A DNA stretch of 64,000 bases from Agaribacillus aureus. Lineage in GTDB: Bacteria; Bacteroidota; Bacteroidia; Cytophagales; Cyclobacteriaceae. Positions within the stretch are counted from its first letter, which is position 1; each line of letters opens with the position of its first letter. The notes under the pieces are model-generated. The model saw only the letters and a program-made list of their open reading frames with translations, was not told the DNA's origin and ran no database searches. This document shows positions 1 through 7,100 of the stretch, piece after piece. Location: positions 434,001-498,000 of the forward strand of contig JAUJEB010000006.1 in the NCBI GenBank assembly GCA_030442055.1, in the 5' to 3' direction. The translations under genes and the position numbers were made by a program.

Positions 1-2
1 TT

Positions 3-122
3 GCCGAATTAATTAAAGCACCGGACTTTGATCTGAGGGTGGACAAATTCTTTGCCAAAGGCGGGCAAACCAGGTCGGGAGAATTGAGCGATTGGCGTAA
101 CTGGGCCGAACACTTAGCTTAA
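3..122 (+). CDS. C-terminal 39 residues of an unidentified protein (5' truncated by window edge)
   Basis: An open frame enters from the window edge and stops at a TAA at 120-122. It is followed 50 bp later by a strong hairpin, so it looks like a genuine gene end. The tail is charged and ends with the motif SDWRNW followed by AEHLA. A W-R-N/D ending of this kind occurs at the C-terminus of some sulfotransferases, but the fragment is too short to assign, so the function is left open. Confidence 0.5.
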   Translation, partial: AELIKAPDFDLRVDKFFAKGGQTRSGELSDWRNWAEHLA

Positions 123-171
123 CAATACGCCGGAAGGTTTTTAATTTAGATAAAATCAGACAACGGCACCT

Positions 172-208
172 GCTTTAAAACCCGTCGCTAAACGGCGGGT
201 TTTAAAGC
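172..208. terminator. Bidirectional hairpin terminator between convergent genes
   Basis: A near-perfect inverted repeat: GCTTTAAAACCCG pairs with CGGGTTTTAAAGC, continued inward by TCG/CGG, giving a 16-bp stem and a 5-base CTAAA loop. The AT-rich outer stem supplies a T run on either strand. It lies between the truncated + gene and the convergent GNAT gene, as expected for a shared terminator. Confidence 0.75.
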
Positions 209-276
209 AAAATGCCTCATTTATGTATTGTGATTGTCCCTGTTATTCATCGACAATAGATTTGGTGGAAAGGACA

Positions 277-762
277 TTATAACTCCTTGTACATGATATG
301 AGCATCGACGTATCCCAATGTGAGGTGATTAAACCCTTTAGGGATGGTGCCAATGATTTTAAACCCGTACTTTTTCCAGAGATTTACAGCAGCTTGATTT
401 GTGCTTACGACGATGTTGAATTGGATTGCCTTAAATCCAAGGTTTTTCGCGTTTTCCAGCGAATGCTCACAAAGTTTTTTTCCGATCCCCTTTCCCTGTG
501 CATTGGGATGAACCATATAACTGCAATTGGCAACATGAGCGCCCAGTCCTGTTTGATTTGGTTTTATGATATAAGTTCCCAATAATTTTCCATACTCCTC
601 AGCCACATAAGTTTTCATATGGGGCGCCAGCCAATATTTTGATAATGCTTCTTTATTTGTCCTGGGATCAAAGACGTAGGTATCACCTGTCTTTATTACG
701 CTTTCAAAAATTTCCCAGATACCATCGTAATCTTTTTTACCAGCTTTCCTTATTTGTATCAT
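277..762 (-). CDS. GNAT family N-acetyltransferase
   Basis: A 161-residue protein of the GNAT (Gcn5-related) superfamily, transferring an acetyl group from acetyl-CoA to an amine; the substrate is unknown. The acetyl-CoA pyrophosphate loop is seen as QGKGIG at about residues 89-94, preceded by the beta-4 strand (SYMVHP) and followed by the typical helix and the LWKKYGF motif near the C-terminus. The start is taken at the ATG (762) because a GGAGG lies 9 bp upstream; a TTG two codons earlier would sit only 3 bp from it. It is a single-gene unit, convergent with the gene before it. Confidence 0.85.
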   Translation of the reverse strand: MIQIRKAGKKDYDGIWEIFESVIKTGDTYVFDPRTNKEALSKYWLAPHMKTYVAEEYGKLLGTYIIKPNQTGLGAHVANCSYMVHPNAQGKGIGKKLCEHSLENAKNLGFKAIQFNIVVSTNQAAVNLWKKYGFKIIGTIPKGFNHLTLGYVDAHIMYKEL

Positions 763-784
763 TTTCAAATTCCTCCAAAAACAG

Positions 785-801
785 CCTGCATTTTTTGCAG
801 G
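785..801. terminator. Small hairpin between methyltransferase and GNAT gene
   Basis: CCTGCA, five T, TGCAGG forms a 6-bp stem in the 147-bp gap. On the minus strand it follows the methyltransferase and is trailed by a short T run, so it may act as a weak terminator. It is too small to be sure. Confidence 0.3.
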
Positions 802-909
802 TGGAAAGCTAAGATAAATTGCTAAAATTATTAACCCAAGACATTATAAAGTCACAACATCTTTATATGTTTTGTGGGACGCGGTTTCTATATTTTTTAT
901 TTGAAATGG

Positions 910-1830
910 CTATTTCTCCGCACTTACAAGGTAATACCCAAACTTCTTTCTTTTCAAACCAAGGATATTGGTTAAAAATACGCCCTTTAGGTTATTCCAG
1001 CTTTGCTGACCTAATTTTTCTCCTTTAAAGAGTTTTTTCAAAAGAAATTTCAAAATTAAAAAAGGAGAGTGGGCAACAGATGGCGCCACTTTCCAGGAGA
1101 TATCCTCCACCGTCACCTTTTTGAATCCGGTCTGTTTTAATGTTGCTACAAAGAGCTCTATTTCCGCCATTTGCGGAAGCGCCCAACTTTCGCAAAGGTT
1201 TCGGTACGAATTTTTGGTAAAATTGGAGAAAGGGATATGAGGGTTTTTGATAAAACCATCAGCCACCACCAGTCTGCCTCCCGGCTTAAGTATCCGGAAT
1301 GCCTCCTTTATGAACGACGTTTTAGCCGGCCCCGGTGCGTGGCATGCGCTTTCAATGGCATAGGCTGCATCAAATGACATGTTTTGAAAGTTTGTTTTTG
1401 TAAAATCGCCAGCTGTTATTTCAAGGCGGTGATCCAAACCGGCCTGACAATTCAGGCTTTTACCCTTCCTGATTTGCCAGGGTACGATGGTGATGCCACG
1501 GATGGAAAGGCCTTGATATTTTTTGGCCAGATACCGCATCGAGGCACCAACACCACAGCCCATATCAAGCAAGGCAGGTTTTTTATGGATGTCCAGTTTC
1601 AACCGCTCAAATACTTCCTGAGACATTTGGTTTAGCATTGGTTCGCGGCGAAAGGGATTCATCCCTTTTCGAAAGAAGCCGTAATGCATATTAAATGCCT
1701 TACTCCAGATTTCATAATCTGGACCGGCTTCGCTATAATAGGTATTAATTCGGTCTTTCTGTTGTTTATCCCCTCCGGGCCGATTTTGGGGAGTGGATCG
1801 TATGGTTAATGTTTTATCTGTGTTATACAT
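910..1830 (-). CDS. Class I SAM-dependent methyltransferase (type 11 / tocopherol-MT-like)
   Basis: A 306-residue SAM-dependent methyltransferase. Motif I is LDMGCGVG at residues 88-95; the post-I acidic region and the motif IV region (FDAAYAIESACHA) follow, then ILKPGGRLVVADGF, the classic motif VI loop. The upstream YYSEAGPDYEIWSKAFNMHYGFF stretch resembles small-molecule methyltransferases acting on lipids or quinols (gamma-tocopherol or cyclopropane-synthase-like), so a lipid-like substrate is an inference. It starts 57 bp downstream of the TIGR01777 epimerase on the same strand and is probably co-transcribed with it. Confidence 0.8.
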   Translation of the reverse strand: MYNTDKTLTIRSTPQNRPGGDKQQKDRINTYYSEAGPDYEIWSKAFNMHYGFFRKGMNPFRREPMLNQMSQEVFERLKLDIHKKPALLDMGCGVGASMRYLAKKYQGLSIRGITIVPWQIRKGKSLNCQAGLDHRLEITAGDFTKTNFQNMSFDAAYAIESACHAPGPAKTSFIKEAFRILKPGGRLVVADGFIKNPHIPFSNFTKNSYRNLCESWALPQMAEIELFVATLKQTGFKKVTVEDISWKVAPSVAHSPFLILKFLLKKLFKGEKLGQQSWNNLKGVFLTNILGLKRKKFGYYLVSAEK

Positions 1831-1887
1831 GATTATTGCTGTTTAAAAATTAGATGGTCACCAAAAATGATAAAGGATGTGACATGG

Positions 1888-2802
1888 TTATGAAATTAAT
1901 TGTGCCAGTGCCTGATTGATTGATGGATACTTAAATTGATATCCTTGTTGCAATAGCTTACCGGGTATTACCCGGCGACTTTTTAATATCAATTCGGTTT
2001 CGGTTTGCAATAGCAATGCGCCTACTTCCAGGATGGGTTTTATATGAGGTATGCCAAGCGCAATGCCGTAATGATCCCTTAAACTTTGCATGAACTGTTT
2101 ATTGGAGATCGGAATAGGGGAAGATAGGTTGCAGGCACCCGAAATGGTGTTATCTCTGATAATAAACTCAATGGCATTCAGAAAATCATGCTGATGAATC
2201 CAGCTTACATATTGATGACCGCTCCCCATTTTACCTCCTAATCTGGCCTTAACCAATGTGGTTAGGGTTGGTAAAACCCCGCCCTCATGACCTAACACCA
2301 TGGCGGTTCTCAACAAAACCTTCCTGGTCCGTGGTGTGTTAAATGCCAGGCAGGATTTTTCCCAGGACCTACAAACATCCACCGAAAAACCACTGCCGAT
2401 TTCGCCTGTATATTCGTCCATAGGGCGATTGAAGATATGCCTGTAGATGGTGGCGGAACTTGAGTTTAGCCAGATCTTAGGTGGGTTTTTACATACCTGA
2501 ATAGCGGTGCCAATAACCTTGGTAGCATTAATTCTGGACGCCAGGATAGCTTTTTTATTTTTGCGATGATAACGGCAATCCACAGATTTTCCCGCCATGT
2601 TAATAACAACGTCACTCCCTTCCAATACCTTTTCCCATGTGCCTCGGGATTCACCATCCCACGCCACGTATTGGATATGCTTATCGGAAGGTCTCGGGTT
2701 TCTGGTTAGCAGGAAAACCCGGTCATTCTGTGCTGAAAAATGTTTTGCGAGGATACCGGCCAGGAATCCGGTGCCTCCGGTAATTACGATGGTACGTTTC
2801 AT
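1888..2802 (-). CDS. TIGR01777 family NAD(P)-dependent epimerase/dehydratase (YfcH/SulA-like)
   Basis: A 304-residue extended short-chain dehydrogenase. The Rossmann glycine motif GGTGFLAG is at residues 9-16, followed by LLTRNP after beta-2 and VVINMAGKSVDCRY, which is diagnostic of the TIGR01777 family. The C-terminal region around VIPGKLLQQGYQFKYP matches the DUF1731 tail. The family has no settled substrate. The ATG at 2802 is chosen although the frame opens at 2823, because the seven extra codons lie inside a dispersed repeat (2797-2892) that also occurs in a non-coding position near 8.8 kb. Confidence 0.85.
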   Translation of the reverse strand: MKRTIVITGGTGFLAGILAKHFSAQNDRVFLLTRNPRPSDKHIQYVAWDGESRGTWEKVLEGSDVVINMAGKSVDCRYHRKNKKAILASRINATKVIGTAIQVCKNPPKIWLNSSSATIYRHIFNRPMDEYTGEIGSGFSVDVCRSWEKSCLAFNTPRTRKVLLRTAMVLGHEGGVLPTLTTLVKARLGGKMGSGHQYVSWIHQHDFLNAIEFIIRDNTISGACNLSSPIPISNKQFMQSLRDHYGIALGIPHIKPILEVGALLLQTETELILKSRRVIPGKLLQQGYQFKYPSINQALAQLIS

Positions 2803-2892
2803 GTGTTTATAATTGATTTTCATTGGTCACATGGAACCGCGCATATTATAATCATTGCCCTGTGTGCCGATTAAGTCATGCTTGGTTTCATG
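2797..2892. repeat. Dispersed 96-bp repeat, copy A (uninterrupted)
   Basis: This stretch matches 8730-8921 closely at both ends (TTTCATGTGTTTATAATT at one end, TTAAGTCATGCTTGGTTTC at the other, with CATGGAACCGCGCATATT inside), while copy B has an extra 96 bp in the middle. It contains an imperfect inverted repeat (CATGGAACCgcGCAT against ATGCttGGTTTCATG; 12 of 15 pairs). It sits at the start codon and upstream region of the epimerase gene. No protein is encoded in it. It could be a miniature mobile element or a structured RNA/regulatory leader. Confidence 0.7.
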
Positions 2893-2964
2893 ACAATTAA
2901 CGTTTTAAAATTCTAATTTCAGTATTACTACCAGGCATGTGGCGCTTTTGCCAAAGCATTTGTC

Positions 2965-3375
2965 TTAGAGCTTAAGGTGCGGTAAAAAACGCCCCTTCTG
3001 CTGATACTTGTGCTGTCTTCTAATCTTTAAATAAGACAGCACATAATAATACAAACCGAGGATCCAGGGTATAATCATTATCCAGCTCAATGAGGGCTCA
3101 AAATTGTAAAAGACCATGAGTCCACCGGTGAGCGTAAGGTAGAGGACGGATAGGTATAAGTGGATGGTCACTAAATTTTTGTATAAGGACCCTGGTTGAT
3201 TCCACGCAGCTATATAATTTACCAGCGAACTAACAAACTGCCACGGTCCCAAAAACAGTTGGGCATAAATAAGAAAAAACCAGTAAAATTCTCCGGACCG
3301 CAACAGGCCGGATAGTGTAAACATGAACCCCAATCCGATAATCAGGCTTTGTATTATAAAATCAAATTTTCTCAT
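2965..3375 (-). CDS. Small four-helix membrane protein, unknown function
   Basis: 136 residues with about four hydrophobic segments (residues roughly 8-28, 33-52, 69-88 and 94-114) and a short basic tail, RRQHKYQQKGRF. I recognise no family. A 24-bp palindrome just 18 bp upstream of its start is almost identical to the one in front of the GbsR/MarR gene next to it, so it is probably a target of that regulator. It follows the regulator on the same strand, 54 bp after its stop codon. Confidence 0.65.
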   Translation of the reverse strand: MRKFDFIIQSLIIGLGFMFTLSGLLRSGEFYWFFLIYAQLFLGPWQFVSSLVNYIAAWNQPGSLYKNLVTIHLYLSVLYLTLTGGLMVFYNFEPSLSWIMIIPWILGLYYYVLSYLKIRRQHKYQQKGRFLPHLKL

Positions 3376-3392
3376 AATTATATTTATTTTAA

Positions 3393-3416
3393 AACTTTCA
3401 GAAAATATTGAAAGTT
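3393..3416. promoter_or_regulatory. Candidate GbsR/MarR operator, copy 1
   Basis: AACTTTCA-N8-TGAAAGTT, with perfect 8-bp inverted arms. It lies 18 bp upstream of the four-helix membrane protein start. It differs from the copy at 3959-3982 by one base in the spacer (23 of 24 identical). No good TAnnTTTG element follows it, so the local promoter is unclear. Confidence 0.7.
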
Positions 3417-3429
3417 ATTGGTAAAATTT

Positions 3430-3933
3430 TTATCTCTTTTTTCTAGTGAAAAGCCCAAAGAACCAATGCTGATCAGCTTTGGCGAACATGTCGAGCGTAG
3501 AGGCCGCTTTATGGCCAAATTTTTCTATGGACGCCGTAATTTTCTTAAATTCCTTTACTTCCCTCGACGAACTATCGTCTACCTTTGACACCTGCTGCAA
3601 CATTTTCAAAACCGGATCCAGCTCTCTTCTTTTCCGCTCGGTGGCTACCCGCCTGGCCAGCTCCCAGATATCTTTTTCGGAGGTGAAAAAATCTTTCCTT
3701 TCACCGGTTTTATATACTTTATGGACAATGCCCCAGTCAATCAAAGCCCGGATATTCATATTGGCATTCCCCCGGGAAATATTCAATTGTTCCATTATTT
3801 CCTCTGTTGACAGTGGCTCGGGGGCAATTAACAAGATCGCCTGAATTTGAGCCATGGCCTTATTAATGCCCCAGCTACTTCCCAGCGTACCCCAGGCCTG
3901 AATGAATTGTTCTCGTGCTTCTTCAAGTTTCAT
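3430..3933 (-). CDS. GbsR/MarR family transcriptional regulator
   Basis: A 167-residue winged-helix regulator of the GbsR/MarR type. The helix-turn-helix is visible as STEEIMEQLNISRGNANMNIRALIDWGIVHKV (residues about 42-74), followed by the wing KTGERKDFF and a C-terminal helical region. GbsR relatives control osmoprotectant or small-molecule uptake genes, but the ligand here cannot be predicted. A 24-bp palindrome overlaps the -33 element of its own promoter, pointing to negative autoregulation, and the downstream membrane gene carries the same site. The ATG lies only 4 nt after the -7 element, so the transcript may be leaderless. Confidence 0.85.
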   Translation of the reverse strand: MKLEEAREQFIQAWGTLGSSWGINKAMAQIQAILLIAPEPLSTEEIMEQLNISRGNANMNIRALIDWGIVHKVYKTGERKDFFTSEKDIWELARRVATERKRRELDPVLKMLQQVSKVDDSSSREVKEFKKITASIEKFGHKAASTLDMFAKADQHWFFGLFTRKKR

Positions 3934-3937
3934 AAAG

Positions 3938-3968
3938 CAAAAATAAATAAAATTTCTAAACTTTCAAA
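3938..3968 (-). promoter_or_regulatory. Bacteroidota-type promoter of the GbsR/MarR gene
   Basis: Read on the minus strand: TTTG (-33; 3968-3965), a 19-bp spacer, then TATTTTTG (-7; 3945-3938), an exact match to TTTG-N19-TAnnTTTG. The start codon follows 4 nt later. The -33 element overlaps the operator at 3959-3982. Confidence 0.7.
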
Positions 3969-3982
3969 AAATATTGAAAGTT
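3959..3982. promoter_or_regulatory. Candidate GbsR/MarR operator, copy 2 (autoregulatory)
   Basis: AACTTTCA-N8-TGAAAGTT with perfect 8-bp arms, 26 bp upstream of the regulator's start and overlapping the -33 TTTG of its promoter. Binding there should block RNA polymerase. Confidence 0.75.
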
Positions 3983-4024
3983 TTATAAGAAAAATTAGCC
4001 TGGCTCCGCATAAAAAAATGATTA

Positions 4025-4471
4025 TCAGTTGTTTAACAATCGGCGATGATAATTGATTTGACCTAAGTGGTAGCTCATATGGCCGAAAAGGTGAATCAAA
4101 AACTGTTCGACATCCATATCCTTTTTATAAAATTCCACGGGTTCCTTTTTTTTCATGTCCTCTGCAGAAAGGCTGTCAATGGTTTCAAGTACAACTTTTT
4201 TGGTGGTTTCAATTAAGGCTACCAGTGTGGTAGTCGGCACATCTTTATCCGAAAATTCCTGCTCCCGTTGTCTTACATAATCGGAGTTGCCAAGCATTTT
4301 GCCTACAAAATGTTGCAGGTTACCGCAAATATGCAGGCACAAATTGCCTCCGGAATTTCTGATATCACCATCAATTACCCACAGGGCGCTTTCCTCGCTG
4401 TAGGCCGATATTTCCTTTGTTAATTGCTCAAGGTCCCGTTCAAACAGGAACATCAGGGCTTGTTTAGACAT
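4025..4471 (-). CDS. DinB superfamily protein (DUF1572-like)
   Basis: 148 residues, predicted four-helix bundle of the DinB/YfiT superfamily. Three histidine-bearing positions that usually bind a metal are visible: LHICGNLQHFVG in the first half and FGHMSYHLGQINYHRRLL at the end. Characterised relatives include metal-dependent thiol transferases (for example bacillithiol transferases), but the substrate here is unknown. It lies 16 bp downstream of the phosphohexomutase on the same strand and is probably co-transcribed. Confidence 0.75.
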   Translation of the reverse strand: MSKQALMFLFERDLEQLTKEISAYSEESALWVIDGDIRNSGGNLCLHICGNLQHFVGKMLGNSDYVRQREQEFSDKDVPTTTLVALIETTKKVVLETIDSLSAEDMKKKEPVEFYKKDMDVEQFLIHLFGHMSYHLGQINYHRRLLNN

Positions 4472-4487
4472 GGGTTGGCGGGATAGG

Positions 4488-6218
4488 TTAGTTTAGGTTC
4501 AGTTCACTAATGATGGAGTCAATTTTCTGGTTCAGCTCCGCCAGATTATCATCAAATGCTTCCTTGCCTGTTAGTTTTTTATTGACGCTGAAGTAAAATT
4601 TAATTTTTGGCTCGGTGCCCGAAGGTCTGGCGGAGATTTTGCATCCGTCCTCCGTGAAGAGTTGTAGCACATTTGAAGCCGGAAAATCAACTTTTGTCTC
4701 CTCGCCGCTGACGAGGTTTTTTGCAATGCCGCTTTGATAATCGATGGCTTTCACCAGTTTGGAGCCATTCAATGATTCGGGTAGGTTGTTTCTGAGGTCG
4801 AACATCATTTTTTCAATTTCCTCAGCCCCGCTTTTGCCTTTTTTGGTAATGGAGATTAGTTTTTCGTTATATAAGCCAAATTCGTCATACATATCCAGCA
4901 AAAAGTCGAATATGCTCTTGCCCTGGTCTTTGACATAGGCTGCCATTTCGGCGATCATGGCGCAGGAGGCAATGGCGTCCTTGTCTCTGACAAAATCGCT
5001 GATTAGGTAGCCATAACTTTCTTCACCACCGCCAATGAATTCTTTTTCATTCTCCAGCTGTTTGATAAGGGCTGCGATGTATTTAAAACCGGTCAATGTA
5101 TCATAACAATCGACGTTGTAGGCACTGGCAATCTGGTTGATCAAATCGCTGGTGACAATAGTTTTGACGATATATTGCTTGCCGTCAAGTTTTCCATTTT
5201 CCTGCCACTTTTTCAGGAGGTAATAAATCAGCAAGCTTCCGGTCTGGTTACCGTTGAGCAGTTTAAAATCGCCATGATTATCCTTGGCCGCTATGCCTAC
5301 ACGGTCAGAATCGGGATCGGTGGCCATTACGAGGTCTGCGTCAATTTCCTCGGCCTGTTTCAAGGCTATGCTCATGGCTTCGGACTCTTCCGGATTAGGA
5401 TATACAACGGTGGGGAAATTGCCGTCCGGCACGGACTGTTCCTGCACGACATATACATTTTCAAATCCAAATTTTTCCAGTATCGGCGGCACCAGCGTGA
5501 TGCCTGTGCCATGGATAGGAGAAAACACGATTTTCAAATCTTTCTGGCGGCTTACCGCTTCCGGAGCCAGGGATAAATTCTTGATGGCGTTTAAATAGAT
5601 TTCATCTATTTCCTTGCCAATGACCTCTATGTTGTTGTCGTCCCGGTCAAATTTCACATCGTCTACACTTTTAATGGCATTTACCTCATTAATCACATTT
5701 TTGTCGTGAGGTGGTACCAGCTGGGCGCCATCATTCCAATAGGCTTTGTAGCCATTGTATTCCTTGGGATTGTGGGAGGCTGTAATGACCACACCGCTTT
5801 GGCAACCTAATTGCCGTATGGCAAATGAAAGCTCCGGAGTGGGACGCAGGTCTTCAAAAAAGTAAACTTTTATGCCATTGGCGGAAAATACAGCTGCGGT
5901 GGTTTCAGCAAAAAACTTGCTGTTATTTCGGCTGTCATGGGCGATGGCTACTTTTAAAGATTCGGAAGGAAACGACTTTAAAAGATAGTTAGCCAACCCC
6001 TGGGTGGCCATGCCAATTGTATATTTGTTGATCCGGTTGGAGCCGATCCCCATTATTCCCCTCAGCCCGCCAGTGCCGAATTCAAGGTCTTTATAAAATG
6101 AGTCTGTTAGTTCGGTTTCATTCCCGGGAGATAGCAAATTCTTGATAGTGGCTTTAGCGTCCTCATCAATATTGCTGTTAAGCCATTTTTCCGCCTTTTC
6201 GATGATGATTTGTTCCAT
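4488..6218 (-). CDS. Phospho-sugar mutase (phosphoglucomutase/phosphomannomutase)
   Basis: A 576-residue alpha-D-phosphohexomutase interconverting hexose-1- and hexose-6-phosphates for glycan precursor supply. The four family signatures are in order: TASHNP with the phosphoserine at residue 148, the magnesium loop DPDSDR at 301-306, the sugar-specificity loop GGEESYGY at 397-404, and the phosphate-binding RPSGTEPK near residue 535. GTGGLRG near residue 49 is the usual N-terminal signature. The start is placed at MEQ (6218) because family members begin this way; an earlier in-frame ATG at 6266 would add a 16-residue basic extension. Length fits the PgcA-type group. Confidence 0.93.
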   Translation of the reverse strand: MEQIIIEKAEKWLNSNIDEDAKATIKNLLSPGNETELTDSFYKDLEFGTGGLRGIMGIGSNRINKYTIGMATQGLANYLLKSFPSESLKVAIAHDSRNNSKFFAETTAAVFSANGIKVYFFEDLRPTPELSFAIRQLGCQSGVVITASHNPKEYNGYKAYWNDGAQLVPPHDKNVINEVNAIKSVDDVKFDRDDNNIEVIGKEIDEIYLNAIKNLSLAPEAVSRQKDLKIVFSPIHGTGITLVPPILEKFGFENVYVVQEQSVPDGNFPTVVYPNPEESEAMSIALKQAEEIDADLVMATDPDSDRVGIAAKDNHGDFKLLNGNQTGSLLIYYLLKKWQENGKLDGKQYIVKTIVTSDLINQIASAYNVDCYDTLTGFKYIAALIKQLENEKEFIGGGEESYGYLISDFVRDKDAIASCAMIAEMAAYVKDQGKSIFDFLLDMYDEFGLYNEKLISITKKGKSGAEEIEKMMFDLRNNLPESLNGSKLVKAIDYQSGIAKNLVSGEETKVDFPASNVLQLFTEDGCKISARPSGTEPKIKFYFSVNKKLTGKEAFDDNLAELNQKIDSIISELNLN

Positions 6219-6662
6219 TGTTGTGTAGATTAACTTCTGTGATTTTTTCCTTAGCCGTCTGATCATTTTCTATTTCAAAACAAAATAATCCAATCCGGTT
6301 ACCGGCGGCCTCATTTATCAGTTGTAATATTAAAAAAAAATAGCATATGGAGTGCAAATTGGATAAAATTTAAGTTATTATTTTGAAGTGCGTTTTAATG
6401 AACCAAGGAACAGTGGCGTGTTGGAATTCTGATGTTTCAAAACAACAGGTTGATGTCCTCCCACCTAAATCATGGGCAATGATATTTCATTGCAAAAAAG
6501 TAGCTGCCGATAACGGATCGGATATGTTGTTCAGGTGTTGGAACATGAAAAATTCACGGTCACGTAGTATTTTAATGCATTTTCACTTGTATGTTATCTG
6601 TAGACTTTGGATTTTTACGAAATAACTTACGACTTAAAATAACATAAAGATAACATAAAGTG
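6219..6662. other. Intergenic region between divergent genes, no gene supported
   Basis: 444 bp separating the phosphohexomutase from the next + gene. A poor 80-codon frame on the + strand has no family features and is not accepted. Just before the next start, ATAACATAAAG occurs twice in tandem (about 6639-6660), in a position where a leader or regulator site could lie. Confidence 0.4.
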
Positions 6663-7085
6663 ATGGATATAAAAGCCTTAGACGCAGCACTCATCTCTAT
6701 TGTTGAAAAGAAAAATCAGCTTAGCACGATTGATTATAATGACGAGGCTTATGACCGGATAGAGGAAGAGCTACATCGGTTGGAAGATGATTTTGGGGAA
6801 AAATTTGGCGATTACGTGGAAGATGCCCTTCATTACGTTCACGATGAGTTTTGCCCTGATAATGACGTACTTCTGCCGATTGCTTATCTGGCCAATAAAT
6901 ACCTGGAAACAGGCACCAATGCTGACGGTTCTACCGCTTTTGACGTGGAAATTAACGAAGGGGTTATTGTTGATGTTGACGATTTTCCCGGTAAGGAAAC
7001 CCGGCTGGTTTTACTGCCGAGTCCCACGAGAATTATATTGCAGGTAGGCAAAGATCAGAGAGAGGAAGTCTGGCAGGCAGGTTAG
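6663..7085 (+). CDS. Conserved Bacteroidota hypothetical protein, acidic
   Basis: 140 residues, strongly acidic, no signal peptide or membrane segment. The N-terminal half is helical (IEEELHRLEDDFGEKFGDYVEDALHYVHDEF) and the C-terminal half is beta-rich with LVLLPSPTRIILQVG. It resembles cytoplasmic proteins of unknown function seen in Cytophagales, but I cannot name a domain. The ATG at 6663 is directly preceded by an in-frame GTG at 6660, so the first residue is uncertain by one. The gene ends 15 bp from the convergent glycosyltransferase. Confidence 0.7.
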   Translation: MDIKALDAALISIVEKKNQLSTIDYNDEAYDRIEEELHRLEDDFGEKFGDYVEDALHYVHDEFCPDNDVLLPIAYLANKYLETGTNADGSTAFDVEINEGVIVDVDDFPGKETRLVLLPSPTRIILQVGKDQREEVWQAG

Positions 7086-7100
7086 CCGTATTCTACAGCA

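Noticed and set aside
5284-5598. Long + strand frames antisense to the phosphohexomutase and other large genes
   Set aside because: Shadow frames of clearly assigned genes with conserved catalytic motifs on the opposite strand.
6383-6625. 80-codon + strand frame in the gap before the acidic hypothetical gene
   Set aside because: No domain, no signal or membrane segment, composition unlike neighbours and no good start context.
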